Positions 22,001-37,000 of a stretch of 46,371 bases of DNA are shown piece after piece. The position numbers and the translations under genes are program-made. Every line of letters begins with the position of its first letter. Position 1 is the stretch's first letter. The stretch comes from Dyella_B sp035690825 (GTDB taxonomy: Bacteria; Pseudomonadota; Gammaproteobacteria; Xanthomonadales; Rhodanobacteraceae). The DNA lies in NCBI RefSeq assembly GCF_051954575.1, contig NZ_JBQCHP010000110.1:1-46371 (forward strand), read 5' to 3'. The notes beneath the pieces are model-generated. The model made no database searches and was not told the DNA's origin. It was given only the letters and a program-made list of their open reading frames with translations.

Positions 22001-25000
22001 GGCAGGACAAGGTGTACCTGTCGCAGAGCGGCCAGCTCGATGCCACCGCGCAACTGGTCGGCACCTTCGACAACGCCAGCGCGCTGGGCAGTACCGAGAG
22101 CTATAGCAACGTCACCGGCACCATCAAAGTGCCGATCACCTTCAGTGGCGATTACTACCTGATCGTCGTCGCCAACGGCAACCACACCGTCGATACCTAT
22201 CCCAATCAGAACAACAACACCAATGCCGCGCGTTTCCACGTGGATGGGGTGCCATTCGCGGATTTGGTCACCAGCAACGTCGTAGCGCCCGATCAGGCCG
22301 TGCATGGCGCCAGCATCAACGTCACCTACAAGGTCACCAATCTTGGCAGCGGGCCTACGAGCGGGCTCACGGCGGACGTGAACAGCTGGACCGACACGGT
22401 ATGGCTGGCGAAAGACCCAAGCCGCCCCGGCGCCAACAAGGGCGACGTATTGCTGGGCTCCACCACGCACACCGGCAACCTCAACGTCGGCGACAGCTAC
22501 CTGGGCAACATGCAGGTGAGCATTCCCGACAACACGCTCAGCGGCCAGTACTTCATCACCGTCTGGACCAACAGCTACGGCACCATTCTGCAGAATGAGC
22601 TGGCCAGCAATATCACCCACGATGCCAACACACCTAACAACGACAACTACCTGGGTCGCGCGATCAGCGTGCTGGGCGTTACGCCGCCCAACCTGCAGGT
22701 AACGCAGGTCACGGCGCCGACGAGCACCGATGCCGGCGGAAACTTAAGCTTCAGCTACACCGTGCAGAACCAGGGCGATGCTTTCACCGGCAACTGGGTC
22801 GATACGGTCTACGTTGCCGACAATCCGGATCTCACCAAGGCCACAAAGGTGTGGAAGCTTGGCGACTACAATCAGAGCAATACGCTCAACAACGGCCAGA
22901 GCTACACCGTCAACCAGACGATTCAATTGGCGCCGGACATCAACGGCCTCTACGTGATCGTGCAGACCGACAGCAACGCGTGGACGCATGCGCCCGAAGC
23001 ACAGATCATGCGCAGCAAGGCGGCCGCCGACACCGTCACCGCGCACCCGGCGAGCCTGCAGGTCACCGCCGTGCAATGCCAGGCGCAGAACTACTCCGGT
23101 GAACTCACCCCCATCAGCTGGACCGTCACCAACAAGGGCGACGCGGTATGGCCGGGCAGCACCGGCTGGGTGGACTCGGTGTACATCAGCACCGATCCCA
23201 CTTTCATTCCCAGCCGCGCCACGGCGCTGGGCGCGTTCGCGCACTACAACATCAACGGCCTTGCGGCGGGCGCCAGCTACACGGCAACCGCCAACGTGCA
23301 ATTGCCGCCGGGCACCAGCGGCACGTATTACATCTACGTGATCGCCGATAGCGATTACTATCCCTACGACAACCTGCCCAATCCCACGCCCAAGACAACG
23401 CCGCACAGCGACGATCTCAACGGTGGCGACAACACCAACGAACTGAGCTACTACGCTGCCCACGCCTACGAAGGCGGCAACGTCACCGGCCGCGTTGGCA
23501 ATGGCTCGTTGAACATCACCTATCGCGAACCCGATCTGCAGATCCAGAACGTCAGCATTTCCAACGCCACACCGAACTCCGGCGATCTGGTCACGCTCAC
23601 CTGGACGGTCACCAATACCGGCACGCGCGCCACGCGTGCAACAAGCTGGAACGACGGCATTTACCTCTCGCCGGACGGATCGATCGAATCGGGCGACTAC
23701 CCGCTGATCGAAGGTTCGCTCTACAACAATCCGGGGCGCGTATTCCCGGTCTCGATCACCGACGCCAACGGCCACCCGGCCTATCTGCAGCCCGGCCAGT
23801 CTTACACCGAAACCGCCAGCTTCCATATTCCGCAATCCATCGGCGGCAAGTTCTACGTGGTGCTGAAGACCGACACCACCACGGTGATGGATTGGAACGG
23901 CGGCTCGCCCAGCCTGATCCGCCAAGGCCTGGCGGTGGTCACCGGCAGCGGCCCTGGCGCAGTACCCGTGTACGAAGGCACCGGCGCCAACCGCGTGAAG
24001 TCGATCCCGATCACGGTCACGCAGGTCACGCCACCATATCTGCAAGTGAGCACCGTCACCGCGCCGCAAGCCGTCACCGCGGGCCAGAGCTTCACCGTCA
24101 ACTACCACGTCGACAACAACGGCGGCGCTACACCCGACGATCAAAGCCAGTGGTACGACATGGTGTACATATCGCGCGACCGCACGCTCGATCTGCAGCA
24201 CGATCGTTATCTGGGCTACATCAGCCACACCGGCGGCCTTGCTGCGGGTGCGGGCTACGACGGCCAGTTCACCGTGACCGCGCCGAAGGACCTGGACGGC
24301 CCCTACTACGTGTTCGTGGTGACCGATCCGGCCAACGTGTTCGGCAGCGGCCCGAATGGCCACGTGCTGGAATTCCGCACCGACAAGAACAACGAAACCG
24401 CCGCGCCGCAGCCGATGCTGATCAACGCGCCGCCGCCGGCCGACCTGGTCGTGGGCGCCGTCACCGTGCCGCCGACGGCGAACGTGGGCGATCAAGTCAC
24501 CGTTACCTACAACGTCACCAACAACTCCACCAATCCGGCCACGGGCAGCTGGACCGATGCGATCTACCTGTCGCAGGACAACACCTGGAACGTGGGCGAC
24601 ATCCTGCTCGGCAAGGTGGTGCACAACGGCGACGTGGCCGCCAATGCGGGCTACACCGGCACGCTCACCGCGCAACTGCCGCCGCTGAAGGACGGCAGCT
24701 GGCGCATCATCGTGCGCCCGGACATCTATGAGGAAACCGGCACGCCGCGAACGCTGACCGCATCGGCGGCGGTGATCCAGACGCAGGTGCCGCCGCTCGC
24801 GGTTGCCAGTCCATTGCAGACCACGCTCTCCAACGGCGACGTGAAGCTGTACAAGGTGAGCGTTGCCGCCGGCCAGACGCTGCGCGTGATGCTCGATGCG
24901 CTGGAAGCCAGCGGCGACAACGAGCTGTACATCCGCTACGGCGACGTGCCCACCACGTTTGCCTACGACGCGGCCTACACCAATGCCTCGGCTGCCGACC

Positions 25001-28000
25001 AGCAAGTGCTGATCCCCAGCACACAGGCGGGCGACTACTACATCCTGGTGCGCTCGCGCAGCGGCACCAATGTGCCGACCACTTTGCGCGCCGATCTGCT
25101 GCCGTTGTCGATCACGCAAGTCACTCCCGACACCGGCGGCGTAAGCGACGATGCGCATCGCTGGGTGACGCTGGATATCTACGGCGCCAGCTTCCAGGCC
25201 GGCGCCATCGTGAAGCTCTCGCGCCCTGGTGTGTTCGAAGCGGAACCCTCGCGCTGGCAGGTGTTGGATGCCACGCATATCCGCGCCATCTTCGACACGC
25301 GCAATTTCCCGCTCGGCCTGTACGACGCCACCGTTACCAATCCGGACGGTCAAAGCGTCACCGAAGCGGATCGCTACCTGGTGCAGCGTGGCATCGAAGA
25401 CGATGTCACCATCGGCATCGGCGGCCCGCGCACGCTCGATCCGGGTGCCGAAGGCACCTATAGCGTCTCGCTGCAAAGCCTGACCAATGTCGACACGCCG
25501 TACGTGCGCTTCGACATCGGCGCGGCGGAAATGGGCTACAACCAGGAACTGCTGGGCGAACTCAACCTGCCGTATGCGGTGTTCGCCTCCAACGTGGGCG
25601 GCTCGCCGTTCGGCAACATCGACAGCGCACCGGCCAATACGCAGGGCTACGGCCAGACGCCGGGCACGCAGGCGCGCACGGATATCCCGTGGGCGTCGCT
25701 GGACGGCACGGAAAACACTTCCGGCTACAACCTTGCACCGGGTTATGCCTTCGACGTGGCCGACAAGGGCACGGTGAGCATGACCTTCCAGTTGCAGACC
25801 TATCCGGGCCTTACTGCCTGGATCAATCGCGACTTCAATGGATTACGCGATGCGCTGTACGCCACGCATCCGGATTGGAAAGCGCAAGGCTTGCTCGATG
25901 GCGGCGTGCAGGATCTGGACAAGATCGAACAAGGCCTGGCCGCACGCTTCATCGACCCGGACCCGCACCGGCTCACCGATGCGGAAGTGCTGGCCGAATC
26001 GTTCGAGACCAACATCGTGGGCGCGGCCACCGCGTTGACGCGCGATGAATTCGTCGCCGAACAGACCGCTTACGCGTTGAAGTTGCGCGCAGCGATCCTT
26101 GCCGACAACACGGCGCCCAGTTCGCTGCAAGTACTGGCCGCCGACGCCTCTCAATGGGTGAACGGTTATCTCGCCGCGCTGGAACAAGCCGGCATGCTGC
26201 AACCGGCCGACCAGGCGCCGCCGATCAGCACCAACCCGCAGGTGGTGAGCCTCAACGCCACGCTCGCAGCCGGCATCCTGCTGTCCAAGGGCGGCGACAA
26301 CTACCGCACGCAAGCCGACATCGCCGGCTTCTTCAGCAAAGTGCAGCAGTGGTACGGCAACACGGCCGCCTATGCCGGTGATCCGAATGCCGCCAAGGAT
26401 GCGATCGACCACTACGAAATACGCACCGATCAGAACGGCGACTACGTGGAAGTGCCCGTGCCGAAGCTCGCCAACTCGGCGGACTACGACCAACATGCCG
26501 GCGTCACGCTGCAGTTCGAGAACTTCCGCATCTTCGTCGGCGGCCAGGCCGAGCTGGAATACCTGCGCGCGCAAGGCTTGCTCGACCAACAGTTCAATCC
26601 ACTGCCAGGCAAGAGCCTTAACCTTGCGCAATACCTGCAACTGGTGGCACAGCAGAAAGGCGCCACGCAGGCATCGATCAGCGTGCAAGGCCCGCAAGGC
26701 AATGCCGTGGCCAGTGACGGCAGCGTATACGTGCCCGCGGCAACGCCCCTGCCCTACAGCTTCGCCTTCAGCAATCCCAGCGCCACCGGTGTGGGCCAGA
26801 TCCGCATCGTCACGCAGTTGGATCCCAACCTCGATCCGCGTTCGCTGCGTCTCGGCGATCTCAAGATCGGCGACATCAACATCCACGTGCCGGCCGATCG
26901 CGCGAACTTCCAGGCCGATTTCGATTTCACCGCCAGCAAGGGCTACATCCTGCGCGTAAGCGCCGGTATCGACGTGGCGTCGCATATCGCCACCTGGCTG
27001 ATCCAGGCGATCGATCCGGATACCGGCGAAGTGATGCAGAACGTCGCCAACGCCCTGCTTGCTCCGGTGGCCGGCCAGAGCGTGGCGCAAGGCGGTTTTG
27101 TCAGCTTCACCGTGGCTGCCGCCGCTGGCGCTGCGACGGGCGCGAAGATCACCACCCAAGCGCGCATCCTCTTCGACGACGCACCGCCGATCGACAGCAC
27201 GCCCGTTACCACCACGCTGGATGCCCAGGCGCCGACCACCACCGTGACGGTCACTTCGCTGGGCAACAACACGCAAGGTGCGCCGACATACGACGTGAAG
27301 TGGAACGAACAGAGCGACGCCAGCGGCATTCGCTTCGTGACCGTGTACGTTGCCACCAATGGCGGCGACTTCCAGATCTGGCAGCGCCAGGTTGACCCCG
27401 GCACCAACGAGGCCGTGTTCACCGGTGTTGCCGGCAACACGTACGAATTCCTTGCTGTCGCCACCGATAACGCAGGCAATCGCGAAGCGGCCAACGTCAC
27501 CAATGCGGTATTGCCGGATGACGGCGCACGGCAAGCCGTGCTGGATGGCCTGGGTGTAACGCCCTCGCTGGATCAAACCGCACAAACGCCGCAAGCACCG
27601 CAAGACCGCACGTACAACAGTAATCCGCTATTCCAGCAAGCCACGCAGTTGCTACCCGGCAACGTGGCAAGCAACAACCCCGGCGATCTCACCAGCGTGC
27701 TCGCACCGTTCAGCACGCGCAGCTTTGCCGATGGCTTCAGCACCAGCGAAGGCGACATCGGCGCCATGGCGATGGTGCAAATGCCGGATGGTTCATTGCT
27801 GGTAAGCGCAGGCACGGAGCGAAACGCCGTGTACCGCTACTCCGCCAAGGACGGCGGCCACAGCACGACGCCACTGTTCACACTGGATCAACCGGTGCTG
27901 GACATGGCCGTCGATGCACTCGGCCAGCTATGGGTGATGACCGGTAACGAACTGCTGCAAGTGGATGCCAACAGCGGCGCCGTGTTGCGTACGCTGCAAG

Positions 28001-31000
28001 GCCCCAGTAACCAGCCGCTGACGCATGCGCTTGCCATTCAACCGGGCACCGGCGACATCTACGTGTCCGATGGCAGCGGCATCGAGGTGTTCCATCCGAA
28101 CGCCACCGACCCCAACCAGCAATGGCAACACTTCAGCAATACCCGCGTGTCGTCGCTGGCCTTCGGGCCGGATGGACGTCTGTGGGGCGTGCAATGGAGC
28201 GGCAGCAACATCACCTCCGCCGATCCCAATGGCACCACCAACATTGTCAGCTTCCCGATGAGCGGCGCCACGCTGGGCCGTGCGGGGCTGGAATACAGCA
28301 TCAACGGCGTGGTGAACCACATCGCGTTCGGCCAGAGCGGCTCGCTGCTTGATGGCCTGTTGATGGCGACGGGCGGTTTGTCGCAACACGTGCAAATCAA
28401 TGGCATCACCGACAGCACGCACGGCTCCGCCGTGTGGATGATCGAGCTGCAATCGCGCCGCGTGCTGCAAGTCGCCAGCGGCGGCACACAAGGCGAAGGC
28501 GTGATCACCACGGCCGATGGCCGCATCCTGGTTGCGCAGACCGATAGCGTTGATGTGCTGGCACCCGCCACCGCGCCGAAGGTAGTTGCCACCAGCGTGC
28601 CGGATGGCGCGCTCGTACCGCTGCCGCTCAACCAGATTGCAGTGCAGTTCGATCAGGACATGTGGCTGGGTACCGATCCGCAATCGGCGCAAAGTGATGG
28701 ATCGAGCGTCATGGATCCATCCAACTATCTACTGGCAGGCGATGCCATTGGCACGACGATTTCACCTAAGGGCGTGCGCTGGGATACTGCAAGTCACACC
28801 GCATACTTGGACGTAACCGGACTGCCGGCCGGCCACTACGAGCTCACCGTAAGCGGTAACCTGCGCAGCGCCATGCAGTTACGTATCGGGCTGGACAGCG
28901 TAACCAGCTTTACTGCCTTGGTGGATATCAGCAACCACGTAGAGTTACATTTCAGCGATACGCGTGCCGACGACAACACCGGTGCAGTGAGCTACGACGT
29001 CAGCGTCACCAATATCGGTACGGATGACTTGCACGGCCCGCTGACACTGCTGCTTGACCCGGGTGCCTATTTCGGCAACACGATTACCGGCGCGCAGCCA
29101 GGTACCGGTAATCAGTCCAACCTTTGGATGCTCGATCTCACCGGCAGCCTAACCAATGGCAAGCTGATGGCCGGCGCAACGTTCGCCAATCAAACGGTTA
29201 CCGTGGTGCCCGCCAGCGCCTTCGCCGCCGGCGGGCTTGTGGATCTGGCTAAATTCAGCTTGGGGCATGGCATTTATGCCGTGCCAACACCTGATCTGGC
29301 GCCGATCATTACCCCGGTCGGCAGTACCAATGCACCTGACACCTTCCCAAATGCCGCGACCATTGGACAGCCTTGGACGGCTCAGGTTGAAGCCATCGAT
29401 AACGGGACCAGCGCCGTCTATTGGCAGGTCGTGCAAGCTCCCGCAGGTTTCACGCTGACGCCCCCGTCGTCCGACACGGTAGACGACTGGGGTAGACACC
29501 ATGTTGTCGCCACGCTCAATTGGACACCGGGTGCCAATGCCAACGCCGACAACACTGTCGTATTGCGAGTAGTCAACGATAGCGGCAGCGTAACTTTGCA
29601 GACGCTGCACATCCCCGTGACCAACGGCAACCACGCCCCTGTGATTGCGTCGCAAGGCACGGTAACGATCAATGAAGGCCAGGCCTGGGCCCTGCCTCTC
29701 AGTGCCTCCGACGCGGATGGTGACGCTTTGACGATGAGCGTCAGCAACCTTCCGCCAGGAGCTTCGTTCGATGCGCGAAGTGGCACGTTGAGCTGGACAC
29801 CCGGTTACGATCAAGCCGGTACCTACAAGAACGTCACGATTACCGTCAGCGACGGCAAGATCACGACACGCGAGAGTTTCGACATCGTCGTAAACACTGC
29901 TTGGGCGCAACCCGTACTTCTGCCGGTTGCCCCGCAAACGTTGCGTGAAGGCAGTGCGTTCGGTTTGCAGCTGAGTGGCTCGGTGCCTGGTGGCCTGACC
30001 CACGCCGACGGCACCACCGTAAAACTCAGCTACAGCGCCGCGAACATGCCCGGAGGAATGGTGCTCGATAGCGATACAGGCTGGATAAGCTGGACACCTG
30101 GCTATGACATCCAAGGCGCAGTCAATGTAACGATTACGCTTATCGCCACCTACACCCTGCCTGGTGGCTCCGTGCAGCAAACCAGCGTGCAGCAAACGCT
30201 GCAGCTCAATGTGCTGCACGCTAACGGTGCGCTGCAGTTTGACGGGAACCTGGGCCAGCCGTGGACCACGCTGGAAGGTCAGCCGCTGAGCATCAGCGTA
30301 TTCGCCTTCGATCCCAACAATCCGCTATTCGCTCCAAAGGTGCGGATGTCGCAAGGCAGTCAAGCTGTCGACGAAACCGGCGGCAATGCCGCGGCAACCG
30401 TGACATACACCGTGACCGGTTTGCCGCAAGGCGCCACGTTCGATCCCGATACGCTTCAGATCAACTGGACGCCCGGCTACAACCAGGCCGGCAGCTACAA
30501 CGTCACCGTCGTCGCCAGCAAGGATGCCGACGGCACGCCGATGACGAGCACGGTGACCATTCCGATCACCGTGGTGCAGGTGAATTTGCCGCCGACCATC
30601 GCACCGATCGGCGATGCCACCCTCGCGAAGAACAGCACGCTGGACATCCCGGTCAGCATCGCCGCGGGCGCAGGCGACAACATCAACGTCACCATCGATG
30701 GCCTGCCGCGCTTTGCCACGTTCACGCAAAATCCGCCGACGGCGGATGGCCATATCACCGGCACCATCCATCTCGCACCGGGCGACAATGATCGCGGCGA
30801 TTACACGCTCACCGTGGTAGCGCAAAACACCGCCACTGGCATGGCCGCTGCGCAACGCTTCGTTGTCACGGCGACCAGCCTCACCGAACCGCCGGTGTTC
30901 AACCTGCCGCAGCAGATCGTTGCGGTGATTGGCCAGCCACTGAGCCTGCCGATCAACATCAGCGACGTGGACCAGGATGGTTTGCACCTGTCCAGCAACG

Positions 31001-34000
31001 GCTTGCCGGCCAATGCCACGCTGACCATGGGCACGCAATACGGCCAGGCACTGCTGAGCTGGACGCCGACCGCCAGCGACATCGGCCCGCACGACATCGA
31101 CATCACCGTGACCGACAGCGGCCTACCGCCGCAGAACCAGGGTTACCTCAACCCGGCCAATCCGGTGCCGAACGTGGTGACGCACACCATTCACGTGGTG
31201 GTCGTTGCCAGCGACACGCCGCCGCAATTGCTCGGCATGCAGCTCAATGGCAACACGCTGGCTGACACGGGTGATGCCACCACGCCGGTGATCGTCAACA
31301 CCACGGAAGGCAATCCCCTCGCGGTGAACCTGTTCGCCACCGATGCCGCCAACCACCTAGTCAATTGGACCGCCACCGGCCTGCCGCAAGGCATGATGCT
31401 CAACGTGCCTGCTGCTGCCAACGGCAACCAGGCCACGCTCAGCTGGACGCCGGACATGTTCGCGTCCAAGGGTGGCGTCAACAGCAACGGCGTCTACACC
31501 ATTACCGTCACCGGCAGCGATGGCGCGATGAGCTTCACGCGCACGCTCGAAGTGCACGTTGCGCATGTATCGCAGGCGCCGCAGATCGTGCCGCTGCCGA
31601 TGCAACTGGTGGACGAAGGCAACACCTTGTCGTTCCAGCTGCACAGCGTGGATGCCGACGGCAAGCCGGTGCACATGAGCTTGATCTACGACGCCAGCAC
31701 GCCCACCGGTGTTGCGTTCGATCCCACCAGCGGCACCTTCGAATGGACACCCAGCTACAACACGGTGGACAAGGCGAACAATCCAACCAAGGATTTCATC
31801 TTCCACTTCCAGGCCACGGACGGCACGCTCACCACCACGCAAACCGTTCAAGTACGCGTACTCGGCGTGTATCGCGCGCCGATGCTCGACGCGACCAGCC
31901 ATGCCGTGGTAGTGGGCCAGGCCCTGAGCTTGCCGATTCAGCTGGGCGGCACGGATACACATCAAGGCATCTACGCCAATGATCTGGATGGCGATGCGCT
32001 GACGCAGGCGCTCACCGTAAGCTTCACCAACCTGCCGCAAGGCGCAAGCTACGACGCCGCCAAGCAACAGTTGAACTGGACACCCGGCCCCGGCCAGGTG
32101 GGTGACTTCGTCATCACCGCCAACGTCAACGACGGTCATGGCAACGTCGTGCAGCGCACCTTTACCGTGCGCGTGGTGGCCGATGCCTCGGCCAATGCAC
32201 CCAAGGTGCTGATCGACAGCGTACCCAGCACGCCCGCCCTGCCCGGTCAGGACATCATGGTGACCGTGCGCGCCACCAGCTTCAGCCCGGTCAGCCGTTT
32301 GGCCGTCCAAATGCGCGGCACCGGCTTGGGCACGGATCAATGGCAAACCGTAACGCTGGACAGCAGCGGCCGCTTCCATCTCAAGGCCACGCAACCCGGC
32401 ACCATCGACGTGCGCGTCATCGCCACGGATGCCGACGGCTTCAGCACCACGCAGGACGGCACCCTGCTGATCAAGGACCCAGCCGCACTCGCACCCGTCG
32501 TGACATGGAGCAGCGCGCTGGCCAACGCCACGCTCACCAGCAAGCCGGTTGAAATCGATGCACTGACGACGCTGCAAGCCAACCTGCAAGAACTGCAGCT
32601 GATGGGCTACACCCTGCAGATCGCCCCGATCGGCAGCAGCACCTGGCAAACGCTAGGCAGCCAAAGCTACGACGCCAGCAACGTCAACCAGGCCGTCAAC
32701 CTTGCCTCGCTTGATCCGGCCGCGTTCAACAACGGCGTCTATCAGCTGCGCCTTACCGCATGGGACCTGCAAGGCCGCACCAGCGAGATCGACACGCGCA
32801 TCATCATCAACACCGCGCAAAAGAATGCCGCGCAAGCCAACGTCGCCGACGTCACCTACACCCTCGGCGGCCACAGCTTCACCATAAACCGCACTCTCCC
32901 AACCTCCGTCGCCCCGGCGAACGCCGGGGCCCAGGGACTTTCGCTCGGCAACTGGACCATCGCCGGCTTCGACATCGGCCTCACAACAGATCAACCCGCC
33001 ACCACCAGCAGCGACGCAACAGCCGCATGGACCACCGGCAGCCACATCTGGCTGTCGATCCCAACCAACCTCGGCGACGCCAACGCCCTGCTGCAAAACC
33101 TCAGCTTCACCCTCGGCGCCGACGCCATCGCCATGCAGGGCAGCGCCAACGCCCCGCTGAGCTACAACGCTGACTTCGGCACCAACCAAGGCTGGTCACT
33201 GCAAGCCACCAACGGCACCGCCCTGCAACGCCAAGGCAGCCACCTCTACGACGAAACCACCGGCCTGCCGTGGGTACCGGACGGCTACGTGCTCACCGCA
33301 CCCGATGGCACGCAGTACAACCTCGACACCACCGGCAAGATCACCGGCGTCACCTTCGCCGACGGCAAGCAATGGCTGGTTTCCGACGAAGGCATCGCAC
33401 TGGTCGGCGGCAGCGCCAGCGACCGCGTCGACATCCTGCGCAACGCCAACGGCAACATCGTGCGCATCACCGGCCCGATCGACGCCAGCGGCAACACCCG
33501 CAGCATGGTCTACGCGTACGACAGCCAAAACCGCCTCGTACTCGCCCGCGCACTCGACGACACCGGCATGGGCACACCGTATGGCTACGACAGCAACGGC
33601 AACCTGCTGACCGACACCATCACCGCCAACCTAGGCACCGCCGCCAACTGGATGGGCAACAGCACCGCCAACCAGTGGAGCGGCACACTGCAAGCCGGCC
33701 AGACCACCAGCCTCGCCTTCACCATCCGCGACAGCGAACTGGCCTCCACCATCAAGGTGCCCGGCAGCAGCGGCGCATTGATCGTCGCCATCAGCGCCAC
33801 CTTCAGCGACCCAAGCAGCACGCTGCAGGTCGTCGGCGGCGACGTGCTCGGCAACACCATCGTCAATGGCGTACACACCATCCTCGTGCGCATCACCGAT
33901 GCCGGCATGAAACTGCTGCGCATCAGCGGTACCGGCACTGCAACGATTAACGTGTCGATTGCCGGTGACATCAGTCGCGATGGCAAGGTTGACGGCAGCG

Positions 34001-37000
34001 ATGCTGCGGCGTTGGATCAAGACATCGCCAGCAAGAACGTAGCCGGCGACATCAACGGCGATGGGGTGGTCGATCAAACCGATCGCGAAATTCTGTACGC
34101 CAACTATGGCTTCCAGGCTGCATTGCCGCCGCAAGCGGCGACCAACTTGCCGACCACGCTGACGCATGTGGGATTGAGCACCACGATTGCGCTGGATCAA
34201 GTCGCTACCAACTACAGCGGTGCACCGATCTATTGGCGTATCACGGGTGTGACGAACGGTACGGCGAAGCTAAGCAGCGATGGCAAGTCGGTGATCTTTA
34301 CGCCGGCTACGGGTTATAGCGGGGTGGCTACCGTGACAGTGGTAGCCGATGATGGCTATGTAGCGAGCGCGCCGATTGCACTCAACGTCAACGTCAGTGC
34401 AGCAAAATTGCTGGAGATCGACATAAATCGCGTCGCAGGCGTAGCCACGGGAGACACGGTAAACCTACGGATCACCGGCAAGTTCGAAGATCAGGATAAC
34501 GTCGCTCTCGACAGCAGCTATGTCAGCATTACGTCCAGCAACACGGCCATCGCGCAGATCTTCGACAATGGCGCTGTGCACGCTCTCGCCACGGGCACCG
34601 CGGTAATCGAAGTGTCCACCCAAGGAATCCGGGCAGTGGATGCACTCAACATTGATACCACAGCACCGATCGATCCGAATGGCTTCGATGTCGACGTATA
34701 TCCACGCGCAATCGACTTGCCGGCCAATGTTGGTACGCGCCAACTCAAGGTCACTGCAGCCGATGGCACGAGCATATCTGCGGCAGCGAGTGGCACGCTG
34801 TACTTCATCAGTAACGATAGCGTCGCCAGCATCACGCCCGATGGGCTCATCACGGCCAAGGCAACCGGTTACGCAACCATTTCGATCATCCACGGCGGCT
34901 TACAGCACGACATTCTCCTCTATGTACAAGCACCGTCCACGGGTCCAACACTGATCTCAGCTGCGATTGGCGCGTCGGTACAAGATGCACAAGGCAACCT
35001 AGTCATGGTGCCGCCGGGTGCATTGCCGTCCGACACCACCGTTTCCATTGCAGCGGTCGATCCTGCGACGCTCAACATGCCGATGCCCGCGCCCAACGTG
35101 CTGAACGTCATTGGCGCCTATCACGTGGATGTGGGCGCCAACAACTCGGCGCTTCCGCTGCAAATGGCATTGCACGTAACCGGCCCAGTCGATCCCATGA
35201 CCGGCCAGCCGAGCGTCCCGGCTGCCGGCACGCAAGTGTTTTTCTGGCGCAAGGGAACGATTATCGACGGTGCGGGTGTTGCGCATGACACCTGGTGGCT
35301 GGTCGATAACGGTGTGATGGGTGCCGACGGAATGGCACATACCTCCAGCCCGCCCTTCCCTGGCTTTACTTCAAGTGGCGACATCCTCATCACCACCAGC
35401 AAAGTCAACTTGCATACCGGCGAAACAAAGGTCACAGCGGCTACGCTGAACTGGAATGCATTGTGGGCACAGGCGTCATCCATCGCGATGGCCCCAACCC
35501 CGGTGATGGCCTTGTCCATGCTCGATATCTTTGGAGGAAGTGGCAGCCCGTTGAGCTGCGTGCAATACACGCTGGCCGGCTCCTATCAGCTGTCCGTACC
35601 TGTAAGCACCGATCAATCCGGCGTCTTTAGCGTTACGTTCCCGGATGCGCCGCCGCGCAGTTGGGACAAGCCTGCCATCACGGGGTATACCCTGGACGCC
35701 CAGACGCAGAAGCTGACGTTGCAAGGGCAGAACTTCCTGCCTTCCGATGGCACACCTGCCCAGAACGTCATCCTCAAAGTTTGGATTGCGCCGCGTGGCA
35801 AGGAGCTAACGGCCACGACCGCCACGCCCGATCATGGGCTGATCTGGACTGCCCTGGACGGAACTGTTGATGGGAACGGCAATATCGCCGTGACCATCCC
35901 TCCCGGAATTCTGCTCTCCCAGCATCAGATCTACGTCGAACGCATCGTCAAAATGGTCGACGCGCAGGGCAATGTCGTCGTACCGAAGACAGGAATCCGC
36001 AGCGATGCAGTGAATCCGTTCGACCCGACCCAGGTGATTCCCGCGACCTTGGTCACGAACGCCAACAGCATCAGCTATTTCAAGAACGACTCGCAACTTG
36101 AGCTGATCAAGCAGGAAATCACCGATGAGCAGAATCGACCGCTACAAATGCTTGGCGCCAAGTACGGCCAGATTGTTTACAACGACAATCGCTCGCTGGC
36201 GTTCGTAGCCGGAAAAAACGGTCTCATCTACGTCATCGACGCCACCACGCTCACCATCGGGTACACCATAGCGCTGCAAAATTCGAGCGGGTCGATCAGC
36301 AGCCTGGTTGTCAACGGGGCCTGGCTGTATGCCGCAGAAGGCGGTCCGTATGGCGGTGCGGGTCGTTTGACTCGCGTCAACATCGATCCGTCCTCCGACG
36401 GATTCCTTCGCGCGCAGCAAGTGCTAAATCTCGGCATAAGTCAAGCGCCCGACGGCTACCTTGGCCTTGCGATCAATACCGGCCGCTACCTCGCGGTGAC
36501 TGCCGCACAGTCACCCATCGGCGTCACCCAAACGGCCAACGCCATTCCAGGCAACACTTATGTCATCGACCTGAATCTGATCGACGACACCGGCAAGGTG
36601 GGCAAGAACGCTGTGAGACTGTTGCCGCTGTCTGCCTTGCCTGATTCATTCCTGGGCAAAGCCCCCGACTACGTCGTCGCAGGAGATCGTCCTGGCGAGT
36701 TCATCATTTCTGACGCAATGGACCACAGCCGAGGCCTGGCCATCGTCTCTTGGCCGGTCGATGACAAAGGCAATCTGGGTAGCACTCCAACCGTAACCGC
36801 ACCTACGCTGACACCGGCCTCCGGCGATCCGTCGTGGCTTACGCGTCAATTCCAGCAGAATATTCAGCGTGCCAACGGCGTTGTCTTTACCGACGTGGGC
36901 GGCGTCGATTACGCACTCGTTGCCGATTACAACTTCATCTTCAACGATGCCAACTACGCCGGCGGCACTCTGTTAGGCAAGCAGATTGGCGGCAAGATCG

